DNA from: Cloeon dipterum | Taxonomy: Eukaryota > Arthropoda > Insecta > Ephemeroptera > Baetidae | Direction of reading: 5' to 3' | Assembly: GCF_949628265.1 (NCBI RefSeq) | Contig: NC_088787.1 | Coordinates: 23,302,501 to 23,366,500, forward strand | Length of the DNA stretch: 64,000 nucleotides | Shown here: piece by piece, positions 24,601 through 37,791 of the stretch | Position numbering within the stretch: position 1 is the first letter of the stretch | Layout: the number at the start of each line of letters is the position of its first letter | The notes under the pieces: model-generated | Seen by the model: the letters and a program-made list of their open reading frames with translations, nothing else | The model's database searches: none | What the model was told of the DNA's origin: nothing | Program-made: the position numbers and the translations under genes

Positions 24601-27420
24601 TGGTTAATTCAGGACGGAAAGACATTAGTGGAATTTAAAAATTAAAATTGAATAGTTCAATTATATTGAATGCAATTTAATTTCTAAACAATAGTTATTC
24701 TTAATGGTAAACCTGTTTTTTTTAAAAATGGCAAAAATAATCAATTAAAAAATTTTAGTATTTTGAATCTAAAATATTATTTAACCTTTTTCAAACCAAA
24801 ATACACTTTATATAAAAGATAATGTTTGTTATTGATATATTATGATGATTTGATAAGAGAAAAACAAACCAAACGCGGATTTGATAATCAGGAATGTGAA
24901 TAATATGAGAGAAAAATAATCTGTTTTTTTTGTGTCATATCAATATTTTAGTACTCTGCTGTACTCCAACAGTGAACAAAATTGACGTTCAAATAACAGA
25001 AGATCAAACAAGTTTCGTGCAGCATATGAAGCGAACTCGAAACAGTATATTAGAGGTTTCGGCAAATTGATCTCTCGTGTGTGTATGTCTTTCTGGCTCC
25101 GGAGAGTGAACACAAACACACGCACTGGCCGCGGAGGTAACTGTTACTTTCCTCAGGTCCTTGGCGCTGCCTCTACGTGTTGTAATGTAACAGTATTCTC
25201 GATTTGCATTGCGCCTTCAGAAAAAGGCTCCGTGTTTGTGCTTTCGGTCAGCGACGGACGTTATGAGCCTGTCAACGCTGCGCTGCACACATGATCCATG
25301 CACAAATAAATTCAAAGGCATTATATCAGCAATACATACAAACGCCGTGAAATGCAACGTGGCTCTGAGAGCGTTGAAAGTTCCGTTTCCTTTGTATTAA
25401 ATAATGATAGTAATAATTCCCTTCGCAACTGTATTTTAAAAATCGGCGTTTCATGAACTAATTAATTTTCAACTTGCAGTTTTTAATTGCAGCGTGTAAT
25501 ATGCTCGATAAATTAATTAATTTTATTCAATTTGAAGTGTTGAAATATTCTATCCACTTATTTCGGCACATTTAAACGGTTACTTTTAAACCATTAAGAT
25601 ATTTTTATGTTGCACAGTCAAAGTGTTAACATCAAAGATGAAGTGCTATACCAACTATAAATAAATTGCGGTATAAGCTAGAAGGAATACGTTGCAAAGT
25701 GGAGCGGCACGTTTACTTGCCAAGGAATTAATTCTGTAATAAAATGCTAGGAAATTTCATCTGTTTAATTTGCAAATTGCTTCTAGCTCCGTTATATATT
25801 TTAAAACTGATTAACTAATTCTCTCCTGCCTTCATGCTACTTTCCAAGATTATAGAAGTTTATTGTCTAGAGAAAAATTTGAGGACGAGTAAAAATCTTG
25901 AATAGTTCCTTAGAATGACAAGCTAATTATCTCTCAAAAATGGCAAATGCTAGTGACCCCTTAATTATGGTCGGAATAATGTCCAAATCGGGTGGAACTG
26001 TCACTAAGAGGCCAAAAAGCAAGTCAAGTTGATACTAACGCAACGGTACTTGCATCAATTTGCATCACTAACCTCTACAGAAAATGGCCATATCGTTTAT
26101 TTATATTTATGGAAGTGCCTCGCAAGTCCACATTTTTTGCACACACCAACGGAACAGACATTTGGGCATTTAATCGTCGCGAAATAGGTCAGATATGCGT
26201 GAGGCTTTCGCAAACGACGCCTCGCAAATCAGGGTGGAACACCAGTACCGCGCCTTTTTGTCTCAAAAAAAAGAACGCGAACAGTAAGGAACTATGCGTC
26301 TAAAATAAAAATAATTGCGTTGGAGAGTTCATTATTTTTAAACATGCATGTTGCCAGTCTTGCCAAATCATCAACATTTAATTTTAGCTAGACCCACAAC
26401 AGAATATTCATTTTTTACGTTTTTTACAAATAAATATTGCTGGACTATCTAAATGAATTCTAAGAAAGGGTATATTTTAATATCTACATTTTAAATATCA
26501 AACAGTTCTTAACTCATGCAGCAATGAGTATTTTAAAAATGAGTTAGAGTCGCACATTTTGCGAGCGATAAATCGCTTAAATTGTAAGTGGCTTGCAAAG
26601 TGGCTCATTTAATTTTGAATTTCAAATTTGAGTGTTTTTTGGTAAGGATTGTTTTAATTTCTCAAAAGGCTTGTGTTGCATGGATTGCACTCCTTCGTAT
26701 ATGCGAGTATTTTATATTTGAACAAAAGTCACAGTAGGGGCGGGGACTACTTATTCTTCCAATAGAATTTATTTCAGTTTAATATAGGAAGTAAAACAGA
26801 AAGTTATTGGACACCATCAAGACACGTAAAGCAAAACGATCTGGCGTGTTTTTTTCAGCAAATTTAGTCTGATATTTTTTCCAATAAATAGTTATTAAAA
26901 TAACTGACGTTAATTTGTGTTCTATTACTAGAAACATTCGAATTTCGAATCATCATACGCCCATAGATGCCCAATAATATTAAATGCCCGGCGGTGTTCG
27001 ATTTTACTCAGCAGTGAGTTCATATCCCACGAAATGTGCTGAGCAAAGAGAGAGGTTCAAGAATAAAACATGTATTTGATATTTGTGTCTTCTATACATA
27101 TAACCGTGCAAACAGAAAATTGTTTAACTGATTTTTTATATATTATAAAAATCATTTGAGTAATATCACACCCAAAATTTAGGTGTTGACTTAAACAATT
27201 CGTGATTCTAATCAAATCTCGACATCTTTAATTTAGTATCCTCTTCACGGAGAAATGGACAAATAATGTAGTACGCGCATTTTCTTCCGATGTGTCTTGT
27301 CTTGCTGGCGCAGAGGATGGGGCTTTCAGATGGTCTCGCGAGCAGTGGCAGGAATTCCGTGAGGCATGCACCGTTGGTCTGCAGGCGTTCAGCTCCCCCT
27401 GCTCCTGAGCCTGGCGTAAG
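21651..27420. other. Gene-poor AT-rich stretch
   Basis: No supported gene in 5.8 kb. The sequence is mostly AT-rich, with GC-moderate patches at about 22620-22930, 23910-24200 and 25060-25290. Open frames in these patches lack splice partners or recognisable domains. The patch near 24 kb is listed separately. Confidence 0.5.
23915..24185. promoter_or_regulatory. GC-rich block of unknown role
   Basis: A GC-rich island in AT-rich DNA. On the plus strand a 35-codon stretch (about 23977-24087) encodes a Lys-rich then hydrophobic peptide that could resemble a signal sequence. It has a possible acceptor before it and a weak donor in it. On the minus strand an 84-codon frame is open across the same bases. 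Neither has support beyond being open, so the block may be a regulatory element or an isolated exon. Confidence 0.2.
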
Positions 27421-27429
27421 TCGGCCAAG

Positions 27430-27552
27430 TATAAAAGCCAAGTTCAAGGCGGCCGCGCAACTCATTTGCACCGTGCGACGCAGACACAGACATTCACTCG
27501 ACGACAGGTACCCTGAGAGAGCATTCACCTTCGACGAGCACCTTCAGCTAAG
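27430..27552 (+). promoter_or_regulatory. TATA/Inr core promoter and non-coding first exon of the secreted-protein gene
   Basis: A TATAAAAG box at 27430-27437 is followed by an initiator matching TCAKTY (TCATTT, 27462-27467), placing the start of transcription near 27464. The A of the initiator is about 33 bp from the first T of the TATA box, which is canonical for insects. A donor (AAG then GTAGGC) at 27553 would end a roughly 89-bp untranslated exon that splices to the coding exon at 29386. The second half of the motif set (DPE) is absent, as expected when a TATA box is present. Confidence 0.6.
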
Positions 27553-28205
27553 GTAGGCACACTGACACATTTTCCGGCCTTTTCCTCCTTCCGGTTCTCC
27601 TTTAGCTGAAATTCCGGAAATCTTTCTGGAAACTGTCTAATATATGATCTGAATTGTTTCTGCAATTTGTTTTTGTTAGCATTTTAATCTCAACTTTGAA
27701 TCGTAAAGTTGAATTTAAACACAGGTGAAGAAATGTCGTTTTAGTGATTTTTTGGTACTTTTTGCTTCCGTAATTTTTGCCGACCTGTTATTACCGGGAG
27801 AGCATGACCTGCGCCGTCTGATTCATTGAGAAGGAGGATGCACAGCCGCTACCGCCACACGCTTGCATATACACCCGACTTTCTACTTTGTGCGTCGAGA
27901 GTGACGCACGCGAGAGAGATTTAGAAAAAGCGCAGTGGCGATCATTTAAAAAGAAAGCACCTTACAAAGGAAAATGCAAAATCGGTGACCCTCAATCAGT
28001 GACAAATCAGCAAATTTGCAAAGAAAATTAATTTCCGAGCACTGCTGTGCTTTTTTCTATTCTTTTACTCATCCTTTTGCAAGTCACGGAAGCTTTTTGC
28101 TTCGAAGCGCATCTGCGTTGCTAGAAAGGGCCGTATTTTGACCGGCAGTGAGAATTCATATTTGGAGAGGCAATAACGGGACCGCATTACATAATCAGTT
28201 GGGTC

Positions 28206-28240
28206 TATAAAGAAGAAGGCGCGCACGGCTCACTTCACAC
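28206..28240 (+). promoter_or_regulatory. Possible second TATA promoter inside the first intron
   Basis: TATAAA at 28206-28211 has a weaker initiator-like TCACTT about 24-30 bp downstream. It is followed by a GA-rich tract at about 28380-28409, of the kind bound by GAGA-type factors. It could be an alternative promoter of the same gene. The support is only motif spacing. Confidence 0.3.
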
Positions 28241-29385
28241 GCCGCCTCACAATGAGCGAGAGACACAGATGCCGCGCGATGAAAGAAACAGAGCGATCAA
28301 CCTGCCCTCAATTACCCGCTCTCGGTGAATATTTACGCCGCTGTATTCTCATTATATGAGCATAAAATAATAGCCGCGAGAGAGAAAGAAAGAGAGAGAA
28401 GAGAGGAGTTTTGTTGCAAGTGTCGCGGCGGCGGCTAACGGGACCGGCGTCGATCGCCACCTCGACTGCATTCCGCATGCCGACCTTTTCTGGACTTCCG
28501 ACCGGTTATTTGAGGAACGGCATCAAAATTGGCACTTTGCACGTAGAAGATTTAAAATGCTCATCCCTTCCTCCGCTAATCGCTGAAAACTGTACTCTTA
28601 ATTGGACTTCTCTGGAAACGATCTGCCCACTTTCAGTTTTAAACGCGGCCACTCATCCTGTTGCAAATTTATTGCTTAGTATTCAGGAGGAAAAATGTGT
28701 AATTTATTAGTTTATCAGCAATTAAATAGAAAGGGTAAAACTATATATCAATTTACTGCTTCCGGGTTTGCTAACATGAATAAAATCGCCTCTAATCCGG
28801 TCAACTGATTCGCCGATTTCCAAACAGGAATTAACCGTAAAAATAATGACGAATCATGCCTAGTATTTCCTGTGAATTAATTTTCTATTTTAAGTTTTTA
28901 GATTTTATTGAAATATGATTGTGATTCAAACATTTCCAATAGAAGCTCCTGCGTTTATTTTGCAGTCAAATTCCGAAAAGATGTGCCTTAAAAATATCAA
29001 TGTTGTGCCACGTAAAATCAAACCAATTTATAATTGATAATGTTGGATTACACTATAAAATTATTTCATTCAACTTCAATTAACAAGCATTAACTAACGC
29101 CAATTATGAGTGGATTTAAACAATTTTTCCTTTTTTTTCTTGCTGTATATGCGAATAAAATGTGGAAAATAATGTTAAAATAATTAAGGTTCTGAAACAC
29201 AGCTATTCCTCATTATACCAAGCTACAGAATCACTAATTAACCACGGATCATTAAAAAATTTCCGCAAGTGCTTTTGGTTCAATTGTAAAAATGTTATTC
29301 AATTATTTTCTGCTCTCTCAGCAAACTTCCGATGTTACATGAATACAAAATTAACTTTTTGCGTCGTGTGTGTTGCTTTTTGCAG

Positions 29386-32300
29386 ATGACGAGAGACAAC
29401 AGGACACTGAGCCTGGCATATTTGGTGCTGGTAGCGAGCAGCGGGCTGATTTTGCCCGTGCTGGCCGTGCCGCCACCCCCGAGCGCCCGCCAGGCGCGTC
29501 TTTCACCCGTCTACCAGCACTCCTACGTTGACGCCGCCTACCCCTCCGCGCAGCAGGAACGCAAATACGACAAACCCACCAAGAAGATTGCCAAGGATTC
29601 TGACAATGAAATCTCCCTCAACACCATCCAGGTTCGTGTCAAGAAATGTGATTTTACTCGTTGGCAATAAGCCGTTGTCAAATGGGAGAAACAAAAACCA
29701 GGACAATTTTTCATAAAACTAAGGCTCTATTTGTAAGTCATTTGTGATTTTTATAATTTTTTACTACAATTAATTTATTATTCCTGAAATCTTTTCTTAT
29801 TTGATGCAAAGTCTCTTTCAATCGGTGTCCAAAATTTTAAAAAAATCAGCTCTTTTGGTAGTTCTGACAGGGCACAGGATTCTTTATACCTGTGTCCCTC
29901 TGGGCGATGACGGTTTTTATTTTACATTTTTTAGAATAACCATTGCATAATATTCTTGTTAAATTTTTCTCAACATGACACTTAATTTTTGGGTTTGATT
30001 TGATTAAACAGGAGAATGGATTCTCTTGGGGAACCATGTTGAGCTCCATCATGCAGCTCTTGTTTACCCCTGCCCTCAACGCTGGACCCACCAAGTCCGA
30101 CAGCATTGACACTGACTCCGTAAGTTTAATTTGCAAAATCGTTTTTCCTTGCTTCTTAACAAACTTAGTGACCAAATATTAAGTGAACTTGCGTTTCTTT
30201 ATGAAACTGCAGCAATTTCATCTATTGAATTTACCTGTTGGAAGCTTTTTCTTTAAAAAGTTTGTGACTTTGACAGGGTGTTTCCAACTCTCCCTGGGCC
30301 AACATTCTGGCTGTCGGTCTGAAGATCCTCTCCGCAATCCTTGGTGGTGGTGCGGCCGCCGGCGACGGAATTGATAAGGTTGACAACGCATCTCCCCTGC
30401 AGGTAGGCATTATTTTGACATGTTAATAGTAGAAAATTATTTCGAAACTGCTCTCCCGACCGAAATGTAGAGAATGTACATTGTCTTTCAACATGCAACC
30501 GTTTTCGAGCCGCACAATTGACAAAAGGTTGCCGCTTCTATATCCTCTTTCGGGGCTGCTCGGTTGCACACCGCGACCTGAGATAATGTACCTTTTGAGG
30601 TGCTTATAATATATATTTTTCGTGTACACACACTCATTATATCATTTGGACTTTCACGCGCCGGAATTTTCCTTATTTCGCGCTCCATCCAACAAAGGAA
30701 AGTCGACGACACACATTCGAAGATGATCAGCTCAGTTTTTCGGTTTCATTGCTCTTCGGTCGGCTTGCCAAAGGAAAACCGAGCAATTTTTTACTTTCCG
30801 GGCCAGAAACCGAAGGTATATACATACACAATGCTTGCGAGGCCTACTTCCTTTCTGTGCCAACGCTGGAATTCGATTGTACTCGTCCTTTGGCTCGTGA
30901 ACACCATATATCCTTCAGTTTTCACTCTATTAGAAATTAATTTTAGTTTTAGAATATTGCACCTCCTAGTCATATCAGTTCATTGAAGACTTGGGATTAT
31001 TAGAGTTTTGTCTAGAATTCATAAGTTTTATTAGACCAATCAATCTATCACGCAATTATTGAAAATTAATTTAAGACTACTATTAGAATGTTTTCAAAAT
31101 GCAATCTTTTAAGTTGTTTTCGGGGTTTTGAGTCTTGAGAAAAGATCATGTCGTTTATAAATCTCAAATTATAATATTTTTAAACTTTCGAGGGAATTAT
31201 TTAAAATTAAAATTCTAAGAAACATTACTTTTTTATTCTAAATCCCACTTTTGCTGACAATGAGAATAGCACTAATATTACATTATTCTACATTGAAAAT
31301 AGTTTTAGCAGTATTTATATGTAGTTTGCTGGTGACAGATGTGTAAATAAAGTGCACGCTTCTGGTCGCAGGGTGTGCTGACTGCTGTGCTCTCTGCTGT
31401 CATGGGCGCCAAAGACCCTGAGCAGGTCTCCACTATGGCCAAACAGGCTGGCGAGGTACATTCACAATACAATTAAGTTTCATATAAATACTGTACAAAT
31501 ACACGCACAAATCCCTCTCGACTGCAACCTCGAAAAAGCCAATTCGTTAACAAACATTTCCACAGTTCATCAACATCGTGGTGAACCTCCTCGACGCCCT
31601 TAAGACCTCCTTCAGTCAGCGCTCCGCAAACGCCAGATCCATCGGCCAGAAGGACATCATGTCTGAGGCTGGAATTGCCGGAATTACCCTCATGAAGGTA
31701 CCATTACGTTTTTAATTATTTTAATTTGAGCAAATGATAGAGTTGCGTAATTTAGTTATTTAACAAAATTTATCTTTTGACTTTTGAGACTATGATTTGG
31801 TCTTCTTTTAATATTTCTAAAAACACAAATTGCAGGAACCCTGAACAAACTAAACAATTCCGTAATTCGATTTTAGGCGTACGTCAAGACAATCAACACC
31901 TCCAACGATGAGTGCAAAAAGCTGTACATTTGTGAAGGAAGCAAGAGCTGCCAGAGCGATCTTCAGGGTGGTGCCACCTCCCTTTGCCTCTTCTCAGCGT
32001 GAGTATTTATTCTACTAACTCATATCTGCGTCCGAGCGTGAATTTCTGCTTCGCTCCGCGCGCACGGAAGCAGTAAAAGGACGAAAAAGCTGACCAACTT
32101 TTATTGGTACTATTTTTAGCCGACTACAGTTTCAACGGCAATTGGAAACTGTACATTTGAGTGAGAGCAGAATTTTCAAACTGCATCCACTGGATATTTT
32201 ACAACCACTATCCAGTATTTTGAAAGTAACCAAAATTTCATCAGAGGAATTGTTGACTCCTATTTTTTTAAACAGACTGAATTTCACATTAAATCAGTAT

Positions 32301-32525
32301 AGACTTAATATTTAAAAAAAATTGTAGTCGAATTGAAATGCAAAGAAAGTCATTAATTAATATTCCTCATTCATTTTCTTATGTGCTTGCGGACTTGGCC
32401 AGGTGATAATTCGGTAAATAATTCATATATACAGCACGTATCGCGTTCGTCGACCCCGGCGCGACTCAAAAGAGATGCTGCCGCAGCAGACACAGCTCGT
32501 TGACCCATATTCGCGCGCATTCCTC

Positions 32526-32563
<38 letters not shown>

Positions 32564-33421
32564 CCGTCGACGCGGACGCTTGGCAGGCTCAATGAAAAAG
32601 CATTTGCTCCTATACTTGCGCACTATAACGAAGCAATCGTTTCCTTAATAATAATCCGGTAAAACCGCCAGCAGTCGTGCAGCCACAGCGCAAATCGAGG
32701 TTATCCGCTCCTTTTGTCCCGGTACGAGGAACATTGCACGCACGCACGCAATTTTCATACTCTGCAAACTTTCTGTGTTATTAACAAGATAGTCAAAAAC
32801 TTGCTCTATATTTTTGGTTTGCAACGGTCCAAATATTTTATGATCAATTTACTAATTGAAAAATCCAACTTGCCCTGACTAAACATTGTCATGCAAAATA
32901 TATGATTTTGTTTACATTTTCAATGATTTTTTTTGTATTTTGGGTTGGGTGTGTTTAAGATATTAAAAACAAAGTTTCTCTCTAATTACTTTTGATAAGC
33001 TTAACTGAGAAATAAGACTTAATAATGAAATCTTAAAGTATATATTTATTAATATTAAATTTAAAAATAGACAAAAGCTAATTGTTAAATAGTGTGTTGT
33101 GATCGTTGTGAGTTTGAGAGTGAATACGTCGTTAATTTAGCCGAATTCTGTGATTTTCTCATTCATTTTTTAATAATAAATAAAATTAATGCTAACCTGA
33201 TTCTCTTGGCAGCCATATTTGCGTGACCCTGTTCTCGTCTGCTTCATTTATTAGTATGCATCACGGTCGTGCTAATGATTAAAAAAATTCTCAGGTACAC
33301 GACCAGCATGCTCCTGGAGAAGACGAGCAGCTTGCCGTTCACGCAGTACTACGAAGCTAGCCGTCGCGGCAGAAGCGGCGTCAACTGCTCTACGGCCTAC
33401 GAAACTTGCAACGACGTCTAG
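29386..33421 (+). CDS. Secreted cysteine-containing protein, family not identified
   Basis: Seven coding exons: 29386-29631, 30012-30119, 30277-30402, 31372-31455, 31566-31697, 31877-31998 and 33295-33421, 314 aa. The start ATG follows directly on the acceptor AG of a non-coding first exon. Residues 1-27 form a signal peptide with likely cleavage after the Ala of PVLA, followed by a proline-rich stretch. The middle holds three hydrophobic or amphipathic helical segments, with small residues and a Gly/Ala-rich loop (AILGGGAAAGDG). The C-terminal third has six cysteines (DECKKLYIC, then single Cys at SCQ and SLC, then NCS and ETCN) and ends with a Tyr-Tyr-Glu-Ala ... Gly-Arg-Ser-Gly pattern. 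This C-terminal cysteine pattern vaguely recalls the arthropod DM4/12 family, but I cannot confirm it. The role is unknown; a secreted or extracellular-matrix location is inferred. Introns are up to 1.8 kb. Confidence 0.85.
32525..32561. repeat. (TC)n microsatellite in an intron
   Basis: About 35 bp of TC repeat with one interruption near its left end, inside the last intron of the secreted-protein gene. It has the same orientation as the tract at 2664-2709. Confidence 0.9.
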
Positions 33422-36000
33422 TTATCTGAACGAGCGATGGAAAAACCCCTCGGGATGCCAGTCACTGCGAAGGAACCCTCTCATCCTTTCACTCTTATTT
33501 AATGATATATTTAATTTATTTATTCCCAACGTACGTTCGACCCGGAGGAATGGACAAAACTTGGACTGAAATCGGCTCAATTATTTTTGGTGCTCCACCC
33601 CACGAACCAACAAACGAACAAACAAACTGACGCTTGACGAGTTTATGCGTACACGCAAATCCAGGTTAAAATGGGCAGACGCGGGAAAAGGTGGAGGAAT
33701 TGGACGGGCGCATCGAAGCAGCATTTATTTTTTACTCTTAACGACACTCAGACCGACTCTGGACCGATGTCAGACTGTGCGACCCAAACGAGTCCCCTTT
33801 TCTTCTTCTGCAGACTGTGAAACGATGTAATTTATTGTTTTCTCTCGCTCGCTCGTCGACGCATTTTAATTATTTATTTCAGCAGCGACCAACGCACTCG
33901 CGTCGTTATTTATTAATTTTTTTTAATTTTGTTGTCGTTCTGCCAGCAAAGAGTGTGGCTGCGAAATCTAGCTGGAAAAGCAGCCTCTCGGAGTGCTTGT
34001 CAAGTAAAAGCAGTTCATTTTCGTAGCTTGCAGCGCAGTGCAAGGTTCTGCTTAAAAAATGGAAAAAAGACAATGTATTATAATTGCACATTTAAATGTA
34101 ATAAAAATGTGGAAAAGGAAAAATGTGTTTTAATGAAAACAAAAAAAATATGAGTGGTTGAAAAATTTTGTGATCAGTTCAAAAGGCTGATTATGTGGGA
34201 CTACATCTAGTTGAACTGATTTTGTCCCGATAATACTTAACACAGTAGTATTTAATTGAGAACCTATTATTATTTACTTGGCTTCTTGCGGGACAAATAG
34301 GAAATCGGTTGAGTGACGGTAATTCACAGGAATAGGGTCATCCCTTGCGATCCCAGCAATCAAGTTATTTGTTTTTTATGTTACTTGGCGCAAATTGCCC
34401 GCTGACGGCCGAAGGAGGGATTTTACCGTTCTTTCTCACTGTCAGAGGAACTGTTCCCTGAACTACCACCTCCGATAAATAAGTAAATAGATAGGACTTC
34501 ACAAAGAATATAATAAAATAAGTATTACACTGTTTGGTATTAAAGACTAAAGCATTACATAAATTTATGGCTACTAGCTAAAATCAGCTCTGAACTTAAT
34601 GCATTCTTAGATGACTCTGCTGAAGTAAAATAGCAAGGAGGCTATCTTAACAGGAATGTATTGACGAGACTTGCATGTCACGGGTTTTATCATTTAATTT
34701 TTAAAAAATTGACCCCATCACTTCCGTGCGAGAGGGCACTCTGTGTGCTTACACTGAAAAAAATTTCTTACTTGCGAAATAAAAACAATTTTTGTTTCAC
34801 GCCGCAAGAGTAACAACCGTAACAACGGTATTTTTTTGCATTTTACCTCAGCATTATTTTTGTGTTAAGTAGTTTCATATCAAGTTAATTTTGCATCGAT
34901 AAAAACGTTAATAAAATTTTAGAAGATTTAAGCATAAACATATAATATATTTATAAGAAATAAGCATACATATATTGTTTGAGAGCTCAATAGTTGCCGC
35001 TATGAAATTGAATCCAAAACGCCTTGCAGGGAAATGATACTGCACTGCCGTGCAACCAGTCACCGCGGGCTGCATAATAATCCTTCTATTAGTTAAAAAT
35101 GGAACAAGATTATTTATTTAATAGCTAGTCTTTTTCTGTCGTACCACTAGGAAGTGTTTAAAAAAATGAATATTTAGATTACTTTTACCATGAAATTATA
35201 AATGCTGCAGGGTAAATAAAATATTCAGATTGATACTACCGTTTGGTTGATCTCATTAATTAAAGTGGATTAATACAGGGTAAAAATTAATAGAATTATT
35301 GCTAGTTAGACCAAGCAGCTGATCGAATTGTTAGTTTTATGTAATAATTTTCAACAATGTTAAACAGTCAAAATAGGATCATGCCTATTGCTACAATTTA
35401 AATTACATTTCTGCCAATTTATCTACAATTTACAGCGCCTTATGGCCATATTTTCTTCGCAGATTTTGATTACTCTTGACGAGATCTGTCCAACGGTGAA
35501 CTGCACTTTCCGGGGAAACTCCTTGTTGGGAAATAAGACAATACGTCAAGTAGGGAGATACTCCTCACTGTTTGAAAAGTATTTTAACTTTGCAGCCTCC
35601 TTTTTAAAATATTAGGTCAATATTGATTTTAACTGTATCCTTAGGAATTGATTCATACATTGGCAACAAAGATTACCTGGTATTTTGCAGTATCAAATAT
35701 TGCTCTTTAATAGATTTAAAAAAATACTACGATCACCCTATTTTCTAAAACTGTCTCTATGCCCTACTTTTCCATCATCAACTGCACTCGCAATTCAAAA
35801 GTATTTCAAGTATATTTAATTGCATAAAATTTGTTACGTCTAATCGATGCGTGTCTGAAATGGTGACAGCATGTCACACGCGGCTGAACATCTGTATTGC
35901 GAGCGTGTGTGCTCGTAGCATTCGGTGGTACAGTGTCAGGATCGGGGCCGCGACGATTATCAGACAGGCAGCAGACAATTAACTTTGCAGCTTTTGTCTC
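33422..36000. other. Intergenic stretch between the secreted-protein gene and paralogue A
   Basis: The first 0.7 kb probably contains the 3' UTR of the secreted-protein gene; AATAAA-like signals are frequent in it. The rest is AT-rich with no supported gene. The last 150 bp lead into the 5' UTR of paralogue A. Confidence 0.5.
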
Positions 36001-36001
36001 C

Positions 36002-36030
36002 AAGTCAGTCAGTCAATCAGTCAGTCAGTC
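36002..36030. repeat. (CAGT)n short tandem repeat in the 5' leader of paralogue A
   Basis: Seven copies of an AGTC/CAGT tetranucleotide with one variant copy, ending 15 bp before the start codon at 36045. It probably lies within the transcribed leader. Confidence 0.85.
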
Positions 36031-36044
36031 TGCCGCCGAGCAGC

Positions 36045-37791
36045 ATGTCGTACGGGCTCGCCAGCAGCCAGGCGACGTCCCTCAGGGCGCTGCCTATGCA
36101 GCACAGGGGCTTCCCCGCTCGAATGGACTACTACACCACTCCAGGGTATGCTGCTGTTGTCAGAATCTATTAATATTTTTGGAAGGGATTCACGTTACGA
36201 GCGTGAACATATGCTTCTAGTTTCCGACGGTTCAAAGTCAGGATATTGTATTAGAATTATTAATTATAAATTGCGGTAGAAAATACTAAGCGAATTTCTT
36301 TTGAGAGGAAATCGGGAAAACATTTTTAGCACTCTACTGTGCGATTGCAGAGCTTAAAATCACGTATAACACTTTGGGATATTCGTGTTTAAATTATTTT
36401 CTTATTTATTGGTTTTGAAAAGGTTGCTAACATCAAAATCGAAAAGACGGAGCGAGAGCAGTGGCTGGAGCAGCAGCAGCAGCAGCAGTGGCGGCTCCTC
36501 AAGTAGCACAACTGCGAGCAATGCGGCCGTCAGCGCCCTAGCCCTATTGTCCTTCCTCTTCTTTCTTAATATGCTGCAGGTGACAATCAATTTGAGAGGC
36601 CGTGACAAAATTTTACATAATTTTGGTTAAAATTTAAGTTTGCTGAGGAAAAGATATTAAATTCAATCCTTCTCTGAATACAAACAATTTGCTAAGGAAA
36701 AATCATTTTTCTGCGCAGCAAAATCTGGCTGCCGGACAGCAACAGACGCTTCTCTTCATGGTAAACAACACCGCAGCCACCGGCACGACTGCTAACGCGT
36801 CGCGGCTCACCCTCAACCGGCGGCGAAGACCGCTGATCGCCTTGGCGCAGGTGAACGCCAAGCAGGGCTTCAACGGCCGCACCAAGCTCACCATAAAAGC
36901 GATGAAAAAGATGCGACTCAAGAAGCGCAGGAGACCGCGTGACCTGAACGATGAACCAGAACCTTTCCTTGAATACAGCAACGACATAGACCTTCAGACG
37001 GTAAAAATTAATCTCTCGCGAAGTCCAAAATGAATCTAAAAAGCCAAACATATTCGCTTGTATGAATTTACATTCAGGATGGATAAAAATACTCTTATGC
37101 CCATCTTGCAAAAATTTTAAGCACGATCATTCAGAATCAAATGTATTATAAGCAATGTCGTTTTGCACAGGAGGATGAACAATATGATGACGATGACACA
37201 GACCTGACCATGGCAGATGAGGATGAAGAAGGAGAAGAGGCTCCGCCGGTGATGATGCCCGGACTGGAGCACAGCGGTGCCCTGCAACTTTCTGCATGGC
37301 TGCAGGGCCAGATCGGTGCCGATCAGATGCGTTACGACCTGGTCGACACTCTGACCAACTGCAGGGCCGTTGTCGCTTGCAATCTGCACAAAGCCAGCAA
37401 ACAGGGAACGCTGACTTCGACGCCAACATCATTGCCAGATGATAGCCTCAAGTGAGAAGCCAAACAAAACATTTCTTAACTTTGCAGCTTAATCAATAAA
37501 AGACTAGTTTGTTTTTAAGAGTGCGCTTTGGAGGGAATGACTTATTCATGCAAAATATTTGATTGCAAATGTGTTTAAAATGAAGGAATATCTTGCAGAA
37601 AGCTGCTTGGCGAAGCGGGCGAGTACGCCGAGTCGGGTCATTTGGACGAAGCGTGTGAGGATTTGCTGTTGGCCGCCGGCGACGAGTGCAACGCGCTGGC
37701 CAAGTCATTCTCCGCGCTGCTACCCAATCTCAATAGTCTCGGCCATTCCATCACTGGACACAAGGACGGAGAAGATAAACCCGATTTATAG
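36045..37791 (+). CDS. Paralogue A: type II membrane precursor with furin-type site and four-cysteine domain
   Basis: Five exons: 36045-36145, 36423-36579 (or 36447-36579), 36719-37000, 37171-37451 and 37599-37791, 337 aa. The cytosolic N-terminus opens MSYGLASS and is followed by a Ser-rich run (AGC repeats). A 19-residue membrane segment (about 68-86, ending FLFFLNMLQ) leads into the shared luminal motif GQQQTLLFMVNNT, which carries an N-glycosylation sequon. A tetrabasic RRRR at about 120-123 matches the furin consensus. An acidic run and PPVMMPGL then introduce the C-terminal domain. That domain contains GALQLSAWLQGQ, NCRAVVAC, a Cys in DEACEDL and a Cys in GDEC. Exons 2 to 5 align with copies B and C. 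No known family comes to mind. A membrane-tethered, cleaved and released ligand-like precursor is my inference. Confidence 0.85.

Noticed and set aside
28411-28710. 99-codon open frame in the first intron of the secreted-protein gene
   Set aside because: It begins in a GA-rich tract, has no recognisable motif, and lies in an intron. A leader exon is possible but a coding role is not supported.
32371-32623. Minus-strand open frames rich in Arg-Glu
   Set aside because: Again a translation of a (TC)n microsatellite, inside an intron of a plus-strand gene.
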